Assembly (NCBI GenBank): GCA_964470035.1
Contig: CAYYBR010000107.1
Coordinates: 1 to 13,681 of the forward strand
Direction of reading: 5' to 3'
Length of the DNA: 13,681 nt
Origin: JAJRXG01 sp964470035
GTDB taxonomy: Bacteria; Bacteroidota; Bacteroidia; Chitinophagales; Saprospiraceae
Part shown: positions 1 through 6,447 of the stretch, one piece after another
How positions within the stretch are numbered: position 1 is the stretch's first letter
Layout of the letters: each line of letters opens with the position of its first letter
Made by a program: the position numbers and the translations under genes
Notes under the pieces: generated by a model
The model's database searches: none
The model's input: only the letters and a program-made list of their open reading frames with translations
What the model was told of the DNA's origin: nothing

Positions 1-457
1 GTGTTAGGTTGTTATATAATTTATAAACCAGATATTCTTTTAACAAGAGCTCTTCTGCCTCAGCTCTGCTACCACAATGGGTCACTAGCTTGAGAGAGTT
101 GAACTTCTCTAGATGGTTGTTTTTAAGAACTGATTTTTTAAACTTTAGTTTGACAGGAGGGAAGTCACAAGTTTTGCGGCGATGTTTACCTCGCGCACTT
201 ATATCCACTATCCATTTGTCAGGATGGACTAGATCTCCTTTGATTTCTATGAGCGCTTTTTGAGTCTCGTGAGTATTTTTATTATCTAAAAATTTGGTGA
301 TGTCTGTTTTGATATTGATATGCAAGACATCTTCTTGAGAAAGTAAATCAAAGATACTTTTAGTGCTATCATTGGCCATGATATGTTCGGCTGCCCGAGC
401 ATGATCAGGACCAGCAAGAGCTATAATGCTCAACCAGCAAATTAAGACAAATCTCAT
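1..457 (-). CDS. Secreted protein of unknown function, N-terminal part (cut by window edge)
   Basis: An open frame starts at the ATG at 455-457 and runs without a stop for 152 codons to the left edge, so the C-terminus is missing. Residues 1-23 form a signal peptide (MRFVLICWLSIIALAG.. then ARAAEH), so the product is probably exported. The most distinctive stretch is a basic and Cys/Pro block, RGKHRRKTCDFPPVKLKF, at about residues 89-106, followed by a segment with LVTHC and then a helix with LLLKEYLVYKLYN near the break. I recall similar RGK-RR-C-FPP-KLKF blocks in unannotated secreted proteins of Bacteroidota, but I cannot name a domain or activity; a distant relation to CotH-like proteins is only a guess. 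It reads away from the intergenic space shared with the dehydrogenase and has its own candidate promoter at 484-491. Coding reality is supported by frame length, signal peptide and conserved-looking blocks. Confidence 0.8.
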   Translation of the reverse strand, partial: MRFVLICWLSIIALAGPDHARAAEHIMANDSTKSIFDLLSQEDVLHINIKTDITKFLDNKNTHETQKALIEIKGDLVHPDKWIVDISARGKHRRKTCDFPPVKLKFKKSVLKNNHLEKFNSLKLVTHCGSRAEAEELLLKEYLVYKLYNNLT

Positions 458-483
458 ATGATATATTGGGCTTGATGCGGTCG

Positions 484-491
484 CAAAGATA
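484..491 (-). promoter_or_regulatory. Candidate -7 element (TATCTTTG) for the left-edge secreted gene
   Basis: On the minus strand this reads TATCTTTG, an exact match to the Bacteroidota -7 consensus TAnnTTTG. It lies 26 bases upstream of the ATG at 457, a plausible leader length. The -33 element is weak: GTTG at 507-510 is spaced too closely (15 nt). A 12-bp palindrome, TACATATATGTA at 493-504, lies between the two and could be an operator. Confidence 0.4.
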
Positions 492-577
492 CTACATATA
501 TGTATGCAACTGATTTTATAGTCTACCTGTTCATCAGTCGTTCAGAAGACTATGATGAAGCATATGAGAGGATTGAG

Positions 578-592
578 ATATTTACGAAAGTG
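578..592 (+). repeat. Left arm of 15-bp inverted repeat flanking the dehydrogenase gene
   Basis: ATATTTACGAAAGTG here is repeated exactly, in inverted orientation, at 1648-1662. In the dehydrogenase mRNA this arm lies in the 3' untranslated region, starting 12 nt after the stop codon, where it reads CACTTTCGTAAATAT. The match ends abruptly on both sides, and no target-site duplication is apparent. Confidence 0.85.
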
Positions 593-604
593 GAAGAGTT
601 TTGG

Positions 605-1645
605 TTAAAAATCATCTATCACTAAGACTCCACTATGGTTAAACTGATTCATCTTCATCAGCGCTTGAGCACCTTCTTCCAAAGAGATCGAATGACTAAT
701 AAGTAGGTCAGGATGTAAGCGACCATCGAGTATCATGTCCAGCATCTCAGGATAACAGTGAGCTTGCATGCCATGACTACCGATGATAGCGAGCTCTTCT
801 GCGATGACTTGATCCATCGGGATACCCACATGCTTATGATCTTCAGTCATCAACCCGATCTGTACATGGCGACCTCTCTTGCGGAGGTTAGAAATCGAGT
901 TGAAGCAGGTCTCTCGGCTTCCTAGAGCGTCTATCGAGAGATGTACGCCTCCATCGGATACATCTTTTATGGCTGTGATAACATCGGAGGATTTGCTAGC
1001 ATCGATAGTAACAGCTGCTCCCAGACCTTTCGCCATCGCGAGATTTTTCTCATTGATATCTATCGCTATGATCTGAGCACCTATCGCTTTGGCTATCATG
1101 ATAGCGGAGAGTCCCACGCCACCACAACCATGCACAGCTATGTACTGTCCCGCTGTAAGTTTTCCTTGGTGGACGACGGCCCGATAAGAAGTGATAAACC
1201 TACACCCGAGGATAGCTGCAGTGGTAAAGCTGATCGCATGAGGTAGCTCTACAAGGTTAGTATCCGCATAGTCGATGGTAACGTATTCGGCGAATGAGCC
1301 CCAGTGCGTAAAGCCCGGTTGAGACTGATGGTCACACACCTGCTGATTACCTGTGAGGCACTCGCGACATGAGCCACAACCACATACAAAAGGTACGGTG
1401 ACTCGTTGGCCAGGCTTGAAATTTTTTACTTCTCTTCCGAGCACCACGATTTCACCAGCAAGTTCGTGTCCTGGCACATGTGGAAGTTGGATATCAGGAT
1501 CATGTCCCATCCAGCCATGCCAATCACTTCTGCAGATGCCTGTGGCCCTGACTTGGATGAGCGCGCCATGAGGACTAGGTGTAGGTGTTTCTACTTCTTT
1601 AACCAGCACGTCACCCTGAAAAGTATCATAGATAGCAGCCTTCAT
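605..1645 (-). CDS. Zinc-dependent medium-chain alcohol dehydrogenase
   Basis: A cytoplasmic MDR-family oxidoreductase of 346 residues, the usual family length, expected to interconvert an alcohol and an aldehyde or ketone with NAD(H). Catalytic-zinc ligands are visible: Cys38 (GICRSDWHGW), His60-Glu61 (GHE) and Cys148 (GCRFITSYRA). The structural-zinc loop has Cys90, Cys93, Cys96 and Cys104. The Rossmann fold shows GCGGVG at 173-178, and Asp196 at the end of the second strand favours NAD over NADP. The ATG at 1643-1645 begins the canonical MKAAIYD. There is no strong Shine-Dalgarno; the leader reads GAAAGTGAT before the ATG. The gene stands alone, 197 bp from the NTF2-like gene. The oddity is the 15-bp inverted repeat placed tightly around the coding region. 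Family assignment is very secure, but the substrate cannot be read from the sequence. Confidence 0.95.
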   Translation of the reverse strand: MKAAIYDTFQGDVLVKEVETPTPSPHGALIQVRATGICRSDWHGWMGHDPDIQLPHVPGHELAGEIVVLGREVKNFKPGQRVTVPFVCGCGSCRECLTGNQQVCDHQSQPGFTHWGSFAEYVTIDYADTNLVELPHAISFTTAAILGCRFITSYRAVVHQGKLTAGQYIAVHGCGGVGLSAIMIAKAIGAQIIAIDINEKNLAMAKGLGAAVTIDASKSSDVITAIKDVSDGGVHLSIDALGSRETCFNSISNLRKRGRHVQIGLMTEDHKHVGIPMDQVIAEELAIIGSHGMQAHCYPEMLDMILDGRLHPDLLISHSISLEEGAQALMKMNQFNHSGVLVIDDF

Positions 1646-1647
1646 AT

Positions 1648-1662
1648 CACTTTCGTAAATAT
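1648..1662 (-). repeat. Right arm of 15-bp inverted repeat, in the dehydrogenase leader
   Basis: Exact inverted copy of 578-592. On the mRNA it reads ATATTTACGAAAGTG and ends 2 nt before the AUG, so it covers the whole ribosome-loading zone of the dehydrogenase. Pairing with the copy in the 3' untranslated region would form 15 continuous Watson-Crick pairs and would be expected to hide the start site. The positions are read directly; the regulatory role is inferred. Confidence 0.85.
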
Positions 1663-1842
1663 TTTAATTAGCAGAGACCGATCATCGTTAGTGAAGTATG
1701 TCATCGTCAGATCTAGCTATGGTCTAAGGTATCAAAAGATGGGTTCTCTAATTATGCTTAACGTTGACTAGGCATGTGGTCGCTACAGTAAGACAGATAG
1801 TGACATGATCTTGTATCGTTGTTCTATACATACCATAAAGTT

Positions 1843-2223
1843 TTAACTTTTGTCAGTTATGCTTATGATCTTCTGATCGTGAAACTCAAAAGTTGATTGT
1901 CCTTCCATCTCAAGCGAGTCACCCTTTTTTAGTCCATTTGGAAAATCAATAGCGGCGATGGCTTTGTATCTGATGTGTATAGTGATACTTGATTCTGTAG
2001 ATGTCCAAGATTCAATCTTTTGCTGTCGTTGTTCGAAGTATTGTAGGGCGGCCTCGGCTTGATTTTTAAATGCCTCTATTCCTTCAATCTTCATGTTTGT
2101 TTCGCCGTCTGATATGTTTTGAAAGACAACACGGGATGCTAAGTTTTCTGTCATCCCTGCTACGTCAAAATTGTTATAGGCATTTACATATTTCACTATT
2201 ATATCCTTCTCGTTCTCTGTCAT
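1843..2223 (-). CDS. NTF2/SnoaL-like small alpha+beta-barrel protein
   Basis: A 126-residue cytoplasmic protein with no signal peptide or membrane segment. Its length and pattern fit the nuclear transport factor 2/SnoaL superfamily: an N-terminal helix (KDIIVKYVNAYNNFDVAGMTENLA), a strand with VVFQNISDGE, a helix after GIEAFKNQAEAALQYF, then alternating strands ending in a Phe-rich FEFHDQKIISITD edge strand, which typically closes the cone-shaped barrel. Family members include polyketide cyclases, ketosteroid isomerases, limonene-epoxide hydrolases and many ligand-binding proteins with no activity. I see no set of catalytic residues that picks one of these, so the function is open. The ATG at 2221-2223 precedes the first helix. 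It has no partner gene in close spacing. The family call is moderately secure. Confidence 0.8.
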   Translation of the reverse strand: MTENEKDIIVKYVNAYNNFDVAGMTENLASRVVFQNISDGETNMKIEGIEAFKNQAEAALQYFEQRQQKIESWTSTESSITIHIRYKAIAAIDFPNGLKKGDSLEMEGQSTFEFHDQKIISITDKS

Positions 2224-2497
2224 GATTATTCTTACTTATCTACCGCCTTACCTTTTACTGACTTTATGGTCTAGTGTATACCAAGATAGCTTTATTTGGA
2301 TTTCTTGTAGAACTCTAGACCTTGGGATAATATCGCATAGAGACTTTAGCGCAGACATCCCTAACAAGCGCAACGAATACATACTGCTTGAATCCTATAG
2401 AGATAAGTGAGTTGGCACTAGTAGGAAAGTGACTCTGCTGGTAGGCGAGGACTTTAAAAGGAAGCAATAAGGTTAAATCTTCTCTTAACTACATTTA

Positions 2498-2521
2498 TCA
2501 AGGCAAATAAGCATACCTTGA
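2498..2521. repeat. Inverted half-sites TCAAGG-N12-CCTTGA, possible operator
   Basis: TCAAGG at 2498-2503 and CCTTGA at 2516-2521 form a perfect 6-bp inverted repeat with centres 18 bp apart. A third CCTTGA lies at 2560-2565 at the upstream end of the proposed methyltransferase promoter. Such spacing suits a dimeric regulator, but 6-bp arms can arise by chance. Confidence 0.25.
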
Positions 2522-2560
2522 CCTAATATTCACAAGTATTTGGTTTTCAATTAGTTGACC

Positions 2561-2592
2561 CTTGATTTAAACTTGCTCGTTGGATATTTTTT
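2561..2592 (+). promoter_or_regulatory. Possible Bacteroidota promoter of the methyltransferase gene
   Basis: CTTG at 2561-2564 and TATTTTTT at 2585-2592 resemble the -33 (TTTG) and -7 (TAnnTTTG) elements with a spacer of 20 nt, and the ATG follows 24 nt later. The -7 box lacks the final G, so this is tentative. Confidence 0.3.
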
Positions 2593-2616
2593 CAATTCCT
2601 ACAAAAGCAGTTATCA

Positions 2617-4173
2617 ATGAGCTCAGCTTCATACAGCATCCAGAAAAAAACGCCTTTTTCCGAGAGTCTTGTTTGGCAGATAAATAGAGATTTCTACAAT
2701 GAGAATGGTATCGCGGCATGGAGTGATGATATTGTTCCACACCAGATCACTAATAACTCATTGGTGGCAACGACCTATGCGGAGTTGATCTTTTCATTTC
2801 TTATGGATCAAGCATCTAATCTTGAGCCCAGCAAAAAAGTATATATCCTTGAGTTAGGGGCGGGTCATGGACGACTTTGTTATAATATACTAGGGCATCT
2901 AGACCAATTGATAGCAGGTTCTGATGGCTGTACTACTGAATATTGCTATGTGCTTAGTGATATCGTAGAGGACAATTTAGATTTCTATAGTAGTCACCCG
3001 ATGTTAGCTCAGTACTATGATCGTGGAGTATTGGATATCTCATACTTTGATGCCAAAGAGAGTAAAGAGCTTGTACTACGGAAATCTGCAACCAAAATAG
3101 AACGTGCAGATCTCGAACAGCCCATCTTGGCGATAGCTAATTACTTTTTCGATTCGTTACCAAATGAATTATTCTACTTTCAGAATGATGAGGTATTTGA
3201 CTGTGCTTTATCCCTCAACTCGCAGTCTGATCCAGAAGGGAAAAGCGCTCAACAGTTAATAAAAGAAATGGAAGTAACCTTTCACACAACAAGTGCTAAG
3301 GAGCCTTACTTCGAAAATGAAATATTCAATAGTATTCTTGCTCAGTATACCGTGGCCTTCAGCGATGCTTATATTCTGTTTCCCAAAATTGCGATGGAAT
3401 GTCTGTCAAATATATCATCTCTCTCTAAGATGGGGTTGGTTTTGATGACTATAGATAAGGGATACAAAGAGATCATGGAGTTATCAACACGTAAGAGGCC
3501 AGACTTTGTCAGGCATGGTAGCTTTTCGTTGTGGGTCAACTTTCATGCTATGTCACAATTTTGCATGCTGAATGGAGGTCGGTCCATGTTTGATGCCAGT
3601 ACGAATGTAAGTATAGACCTAGGTTGCTTGATGCTCATCGCGCAGCCTTATAAATACCATCTTTTCGAACAAACTTTTCGTAAGCATTCGAGTCAGTTGA
3701 ATTTGGATGATCTGAATAGTATAAAGAAAATGGTCTACAGAAATGTATCTACCGCAGACCTGTCAGAGTTGTTGGGGCTGATCAGACTGAACTCATATGA
3801 CTCCACTATTTTTATCAATCTGCTTCCTAAAATTAAAAAGCTATCGAAGGCCATTTCTATTAAGCAGCGTTCTAGGCTTAGGCAGACGATTATTAAAGTC
3901 TGGAGTAAGTATTACATTATTAAAGACGATTATGATCTTTCCTATGAACTTGGTGGGTTGATGTATGATCTAGGCTACTATGAAGAAGCGCTTGGTTATT
4001 TTGAATATTCCTCAAAAGCTTTCGGGTATAAGGTAGATGTAGATTACAATCAAATTTTATGCTACTACCAACTGAGACAGGACGCCTTGTTCTATAAAAA
4101 TCTTAAAGAGGCAAAGTTGAGATTTCCTGAGTCAGAGGTGTTGCTAAGTTTAGATAAGTTAGATATGGGCTAG
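2617..4173 (+). CDS. MidA/NDUFAF7-like SAM-dependent methyltransferase with TPR-like C-terminal domain
   Basis: A 518-residue soluble protein with no signal peptide. Residues about 50-340 look like a class I SAM-dependent methyltransferase of the MidA/NDUFAF7 type: motif I is ELGAGHGR at 79-86, an acidic strand end VLSDI follows at 112-116, and the post-motif AIANYFFDSLPNELF at 172-186 parallels the NE-F-DALP signature of that family. HGSFSLWVNFHAM at 300-312 resembles the later conserved block. Residues about 430-515 hold TPR-like helices (LGGLMYDLGYYEEALGYFEYSSKAFG). NDUFAF7 methylates an arginine of a complex I subunit, but here Tyr175 and Phe replace the usual NE-F pattern and the tail suggests a different protein substrate, so the target is unknown. 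It stands alone, converging with the cyclase cluster on its right. Probably a protein methyltransferase (inference). Confidence 0.75.
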   Translation: MSSASYSIQKKTPFSESLVWQINRDFYNENGIAAWSDDIVPHQITNNSLVATTYAELIFSFLMDQASNLEPSKKVYILELGAGHGRLCYNILGHLDQLIAGSDGCTTEYCYVLSDIVEDNLDFYSSHPMLAQYYDRGVLDISYFDAKESKELVLRKSATKIERADLEQPILAIANYFFDSLPNELFYFQNDEVFDCALSLNSQSDPEGKSAQQLIKEMEVTFHTTSAKEPYFENEIFNSILAQYTVAFSDAYILFPKIAMECLSNISSLSKMGLVLMTIDKGYKEIMELSTRKRPDFVRHGSFSLWVNFHAMSQFCMLNGGRSMFDASTNVSIDLGCLMLIAQPYKYHLFEQTFRKHSSQLNLDDLNSIKKMVYRNVSTADLSELLGLIRLNSYDSTIFINLLPKIKKLSKAISIKQRSRLRQTIIKVWSKYYIIKDDYDLSYELGGLMYDLGYYEEALGYFEYSSKAFGYKVDVDYNQILCYYQLRQDALFYKNLKEAKLRFPESEVLLSLDKLDMG

Positions 4174-4184
4174 GGCCTGCTATA

Positions 4185-4200
4185 GACAAATGTCTTTGTC
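4185..4200. terminator. Weak hairpin between convergent genes
   Basis: GACAAA at 4185-4190 and TTTGTC at 4195-4200 form a 6-bp stem with loop TGTC in the 32-bp gap between the convergent methyltransferase and cyclase frames. The position suits a shared terminator, but there is no U-tract on either side and the stem is AT-rich. Confidence 0.3.
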
Positions 4201-4205
4201 AGTGC

Positions 4206-4739
4206 CTATACATAAAAGTACATTTTCATGATACCTTTGTTTTTGACTTCTATAGTACCTCTGTAGAAAAAATTTAAGCTCTCCTTTAGTTCTTGGTAGA
4301 TGTTCTCGGAGACATTTATTTTGTTGGGCTCACAATTAGCTTCCATTCTAGAAGCAACATTTACTGTATTACCCCAAATGTCATATTGGAATTTTGTTTG
4401 CCCAACAACACCGGCAACTATAGGGCCGCTATCGACACCTATTCTGATCTGAAAGGGAACAATATCTCTTGGTGGATTAGCAGATGTCTTTTCAACGAAT
4501 TCTAACATCTCTTTAGCCGCTTTTATAGTATTCTTGGCGATGGTCATGCTGCTCACACCTGAAGAGTGTAATCCTCCTGCGCACATATAGGCGTCACCCA
4601 TCGTTTTTATTTTTTCTAATGAATATTTGGTGACGATACGATCAAACTCTTTGAAATAATAGTCAATAGAAGAAACGATTATTTCTGGAGAGTGGTGGGA
4701 TGCTTGCTTGGTGAATGCTACAAAGTCTGTAAAAAGCAC
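4206..4739 (-). CDS. Class III adenylate cyclase catalytic domain (downstream of the in-frame stop)
   Basis: This 177-residue stretch is a nearly complete class III nucleotide cyclase domain that would make cAMP from ATP in the cytoplasm. Metal-binding aspartates are Asp5 (LFTDF) and Asp49 (MGDAY). Lys45 (EKIKT) and Asp120 (YDIWG) are the adenine-selecting pair, which favours adenylate over guanylate cyclase. Asn127 and Arg131 (NTVNVASR) are the transition-state residues. As an independent product it would have to start at GTG 4737-4739, inside the first strand and with no visible ribosome site; the nearest upstream ATG is out of frame and meets a stop after three codons. It is therefore more likely the C-terminal part of the interrupted receptor. 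Its end, GIMKMYFYV, matches the end of the intact paralogue's domain (GMMKMYFVE). The biochemical call is firm; whether it is expressed is not. Confidence 0.7.
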   Translation of the reverse strand: MLFTDFVAFTKQASHHSPEIIVSSIDYYFKEFDRIVTKYSLEKIKTMGDAYMCAGGLHSSGVSSMTIAKNTIKAAKEMLEFVEKTSANPPRDIVPFQIRIGVDSGPIVAGVVGQTKFQYDIWGNTVNVASRMEANCEPNKINVSENIYQELKESLNFFYRGTIEVKNKGIMKMYFYV

Positions 4740-4757
4740 GGTTATATTTTCATGTTT

Positions 4758-6182
4758 TTAAGGTTGTACCACACCGTTTGTTTTTAACTCTTCAGCTGTT
4801 TCTGGTGGAAGTATATTTTTTAGGAGGTTGTCAGATTTGCTTTTTTCTTCTGAGATGATCTTGTTTGTCTCCTTGGCATATCGATACATATAGAGGACTC
4901 CGCCGAGAAGGGCAATTAAGAAAAGAGCAACAGCGGCGATTAGGTTTCTGTGTACTTTGGCTTTAGCGATTTGTTGGTTTTTGATTTCATTATCTGCATT
5001 TAGCAGCGCAATTTCACTTTCCCTTTTTTCCAAATCAAACTCTAACTGAAGATTGGAAACTTTTTCTTCCTTTTCGGTATTGAAAATCTCTTGATTGACT
5101 CTTAGTAAACTATCTTGAGTAACTGATGCTTGCAGGAAGTCACCATTCTTCTTTTGGGCAATCGCTAACTCCTCATAAGCTGATTTGAGATCGTTATTAT
5201 AGCCGATCTCTCTTCCTAATTCGATGCTTTCTTTAAGAGTAGTGATGGCGAGGTCGGTTTGATTGGTTTGGTTATAGATCTTTCCGAGTACGGTTAGGGC
5301 TAATTGCAAATTAGAATTACTATTTTTTTCTACGCCCAATTGATAGGCACTCTTAGCTTCTGTTAAAGCTTCGGCGTATCTTTTTTGTTTGAGTTTTAGA
5401 TTGCTTGATTTTATGATGGCTTCCGTATAGAAAGGCAGGTCATTTTCTTTGGCTAATGATTTAGCCTTGTTCATCCATTGGCTTGCTTTATTTAAAGAGT
5501 CCTTGTGCTCATATACTTCACTTAAGTTTAAACTAACCAGACTGATACAGTCTATGTAGTCAAGTTCTTCACATAACTTGTATGCCTTCTCATAATATGA
5601 TTTTGATATATCAAAATCAAGTTTGTTAGAATAGAGTGCTCCTAGGTTTTGTAGGACTGTCGCTTTCCGGAGGCCATCATCCTGTTTCTCTGCCATTCTT
5701 AACGCGTTAAGGAAATACGTCAGAGCTTTAGGGTAATCTCCTGTTGAATTGTAGACCGCGCCAATATTGCTTAATAGGTTACTTACGCCCTTCGGATGAT
5801 CGATGCTTTCAAACGCTGCCAATGACGCTTTCCAATAGTCCAATACATCGACAAATTTTCCTTTGTAGAAGTAAGCAATCCCGAGTTGTTTAAGTATGAA
5901 AGCTTTTCTCTCTACATCATTTATGCTTTCAGCCAAGTCAAGTGCTTGTTGAGCATAAACTATCGAAGAATCTATTTGGCTTGATAAGAGTGATTCGGAT
6001 AATCCCAATAATACATCAATCCTGCTCGTGTCTTGAAGATCGGTTAGGAGTAGGTTAACTAAGCTGTCTTGAGCTTTAATTTGTATAGAAGAGACGCTGA
6101 AAAAGGCAAAAAGAAGAAAGGAAAGTAAGCTTCGTGAAAAGATATGTTTATACTTAGATAGTTGAGGTTGATGCTTTTTCAT
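4758..6182 (-). CDS. Membrane TPR sensor ending at transducer element (cyclase receptor lacking its catalytic domain)
   Basis: A 474-residue protein when started at ATG 6180-6182; the upstream TTG at 6213-6215 would bury the signal peptide, so I reject it. Residues 1-38 are a signal peptide with a basic start and end ..IKAQ. About six or seven tetratricopeptide repeats follow (roughly 60-350), for example GDYPKALTYFLNALRMAE, then a charged coiled coil (about 360-405) and one membrane helix at 412-432 (LIAAVALFLIALLGGVLYMY). After it comes the cyclase linker LLKNILPPETAEELKT, and the frame stops at VVQP. The TPR array should face the periplasm and the linker the cytoplasm. Similar TPR-TM layouts occur in Bacteroidota histidine kinases and cyclases. 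As read, the protein could bind but not signal through cAMP, unless the TAA is read through. It sits 265 bp downstream of the propeller cyclase gene on the same strand. Confidence 0.85.
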   Translation of the reverse strand: MKKHQPQLSKYKHIFSRSLLSFLLFAFFSVSSIQIKAQDSLVNLLLTDLQDTSRIDVLLGLSESLLSSQIDSSIVYAQQALDLAESINDVERKAFILKQLGIAYFYKGKFVDVLDYWKASLAAFESIDHPKGVSNLLSNIGAVYNSTGDYPKALTYFLNALRMAEKQDDGLRKATVLQNLGALYSNKLDFDISKSYYEKAYKLCEELDYIDCISLVSLNLSEVYEHKDSLNKASQWMNKAKSLAKENDLPFYTEAIIKSSNLKLKQKRYAEALTEAKSAYQLGVEKNSNSNLQLALTVLGKIYNQTNQTDLAITTLKESIELGREIGYNNDLKSAYEELAIAQKKNGDFLQASVTQDSLLRVNQEIFNTEKEEKVSNLQLEFDLEKRESEIALLNADNEIKNQQIAKAKVHRNLIAAVALFLIALLGGVLYMYRYAKETNKIISEEKSKSDNLLKNILPPETAEELKTNGVVQP

Positions 6183-6447
6183 AAATGTTACTTTACGATC
6201 TGGGGTGCAGGACAAAAAACGCAGGTGGCATGGTTGGTGTGGCTTCTTTGCTTTAATTGATCACGGCTTCGCTAATTCGAAGACTTATCTCAAAAGACTC
6301 CAGCTGTAAAGTACGAAAAACGATAGTTTGACTAGTAAAGAAGGCTGAGTTTAGTGAATGTTTAGTTGTCGGAACGACCCTACAAGATATGCGGGCGAAT
6401 GATTTAGTCAGATGGGAAGAGCTGGTTCTGAGAATAACACTATAGTT
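6183..6447. other. Intergenic gap between the two cyclase genes
   Basis: 265 bp on the way from the propeller cyclase to the TPR cyclase. I see no open frame with protein-like content, no consensus -7 box and no U-tailed terminator; a 5-bp hairpin at 6267-6282 (CTTCG/CGAAG) is the only structure. Whether the second cyclase has its own promoter is undecided. Confidence 0.5.

Larger units (their letters stand above)
2224..2616. other. Divergent intergenic region without a convincing gene
   Basis: About 390 bp between the divergently read NTF2-like and methyltransferase genes. A short plus-strand open frame (2222-2410) lacks protein-like features and begins over the neighbouring start codon, so it is not called. 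Two items stand out: an inverted pair TCAAGG/CCTTGA at 2498-2521, and a possible promoter at 2561-2592. A near-consensus minus-strand -7 element (TATCTTGG, 2281-2288) could serve the NTF2-like gene. Confidence 0.6.
4206..6182 (-). pseudogene. TPR receptor adenylate cyclase interrupted by one in-frame TAA
   Basis: Both halves lie in a single reading frame. The TAA at 4758-4760 is followed by six sense codons (KHENIT) and then the catalytic domain, with no frameshift. Reading through would give 658 residues: signal peptide, TPR sensor, membrane helix, transducer element and cyclase, the same C-terminal module as the intact neighbour at 6448-9537. Aligned with that neighbour, the stop takes the place of the first Arg of EARRYES. 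One base change from AAA or CAA explains it. No second lesion is seen and all catalytic residues remain, so the change is recent, a sequencing error, or tolerated through readthrough or separate translation. The two parts are described separately. Confidence 0.75.

Noticed and set aside
578..1662. Insertion sequence or composite element with the dehydrogenase as cargo
   Set aside because: No transposase, no target-site duplication and only 15-bp arms; the repeat is reported as a structure rather than as a mobile element.
879..1771. Several plus-strand frames opposite the dehydrogenase gene
   Set aside because: They are antisense shadows of a fully conserved zinc dehydrogenase and have no protein-like features.
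2222..2410. Plus-strand open frame of 62 codons
   Set aside because: It begins over the start codon of the NTF2-like gene, covers its likely promoter, and shows no domain, signal peptide or ribosome-site support.
6183..6215. Upstream TTG start for the TPR receptor
   Set aside because: It adds 11 residues before the basic MKK start of a clear signal peptide; the ATG at 6180-6182 is the better start.
6267..6282. 5-bp hairpin between the two cyclase genes as a terminator
   Set aside because: The stem is too short and there is no U-tract downstream on the transcribed strand.
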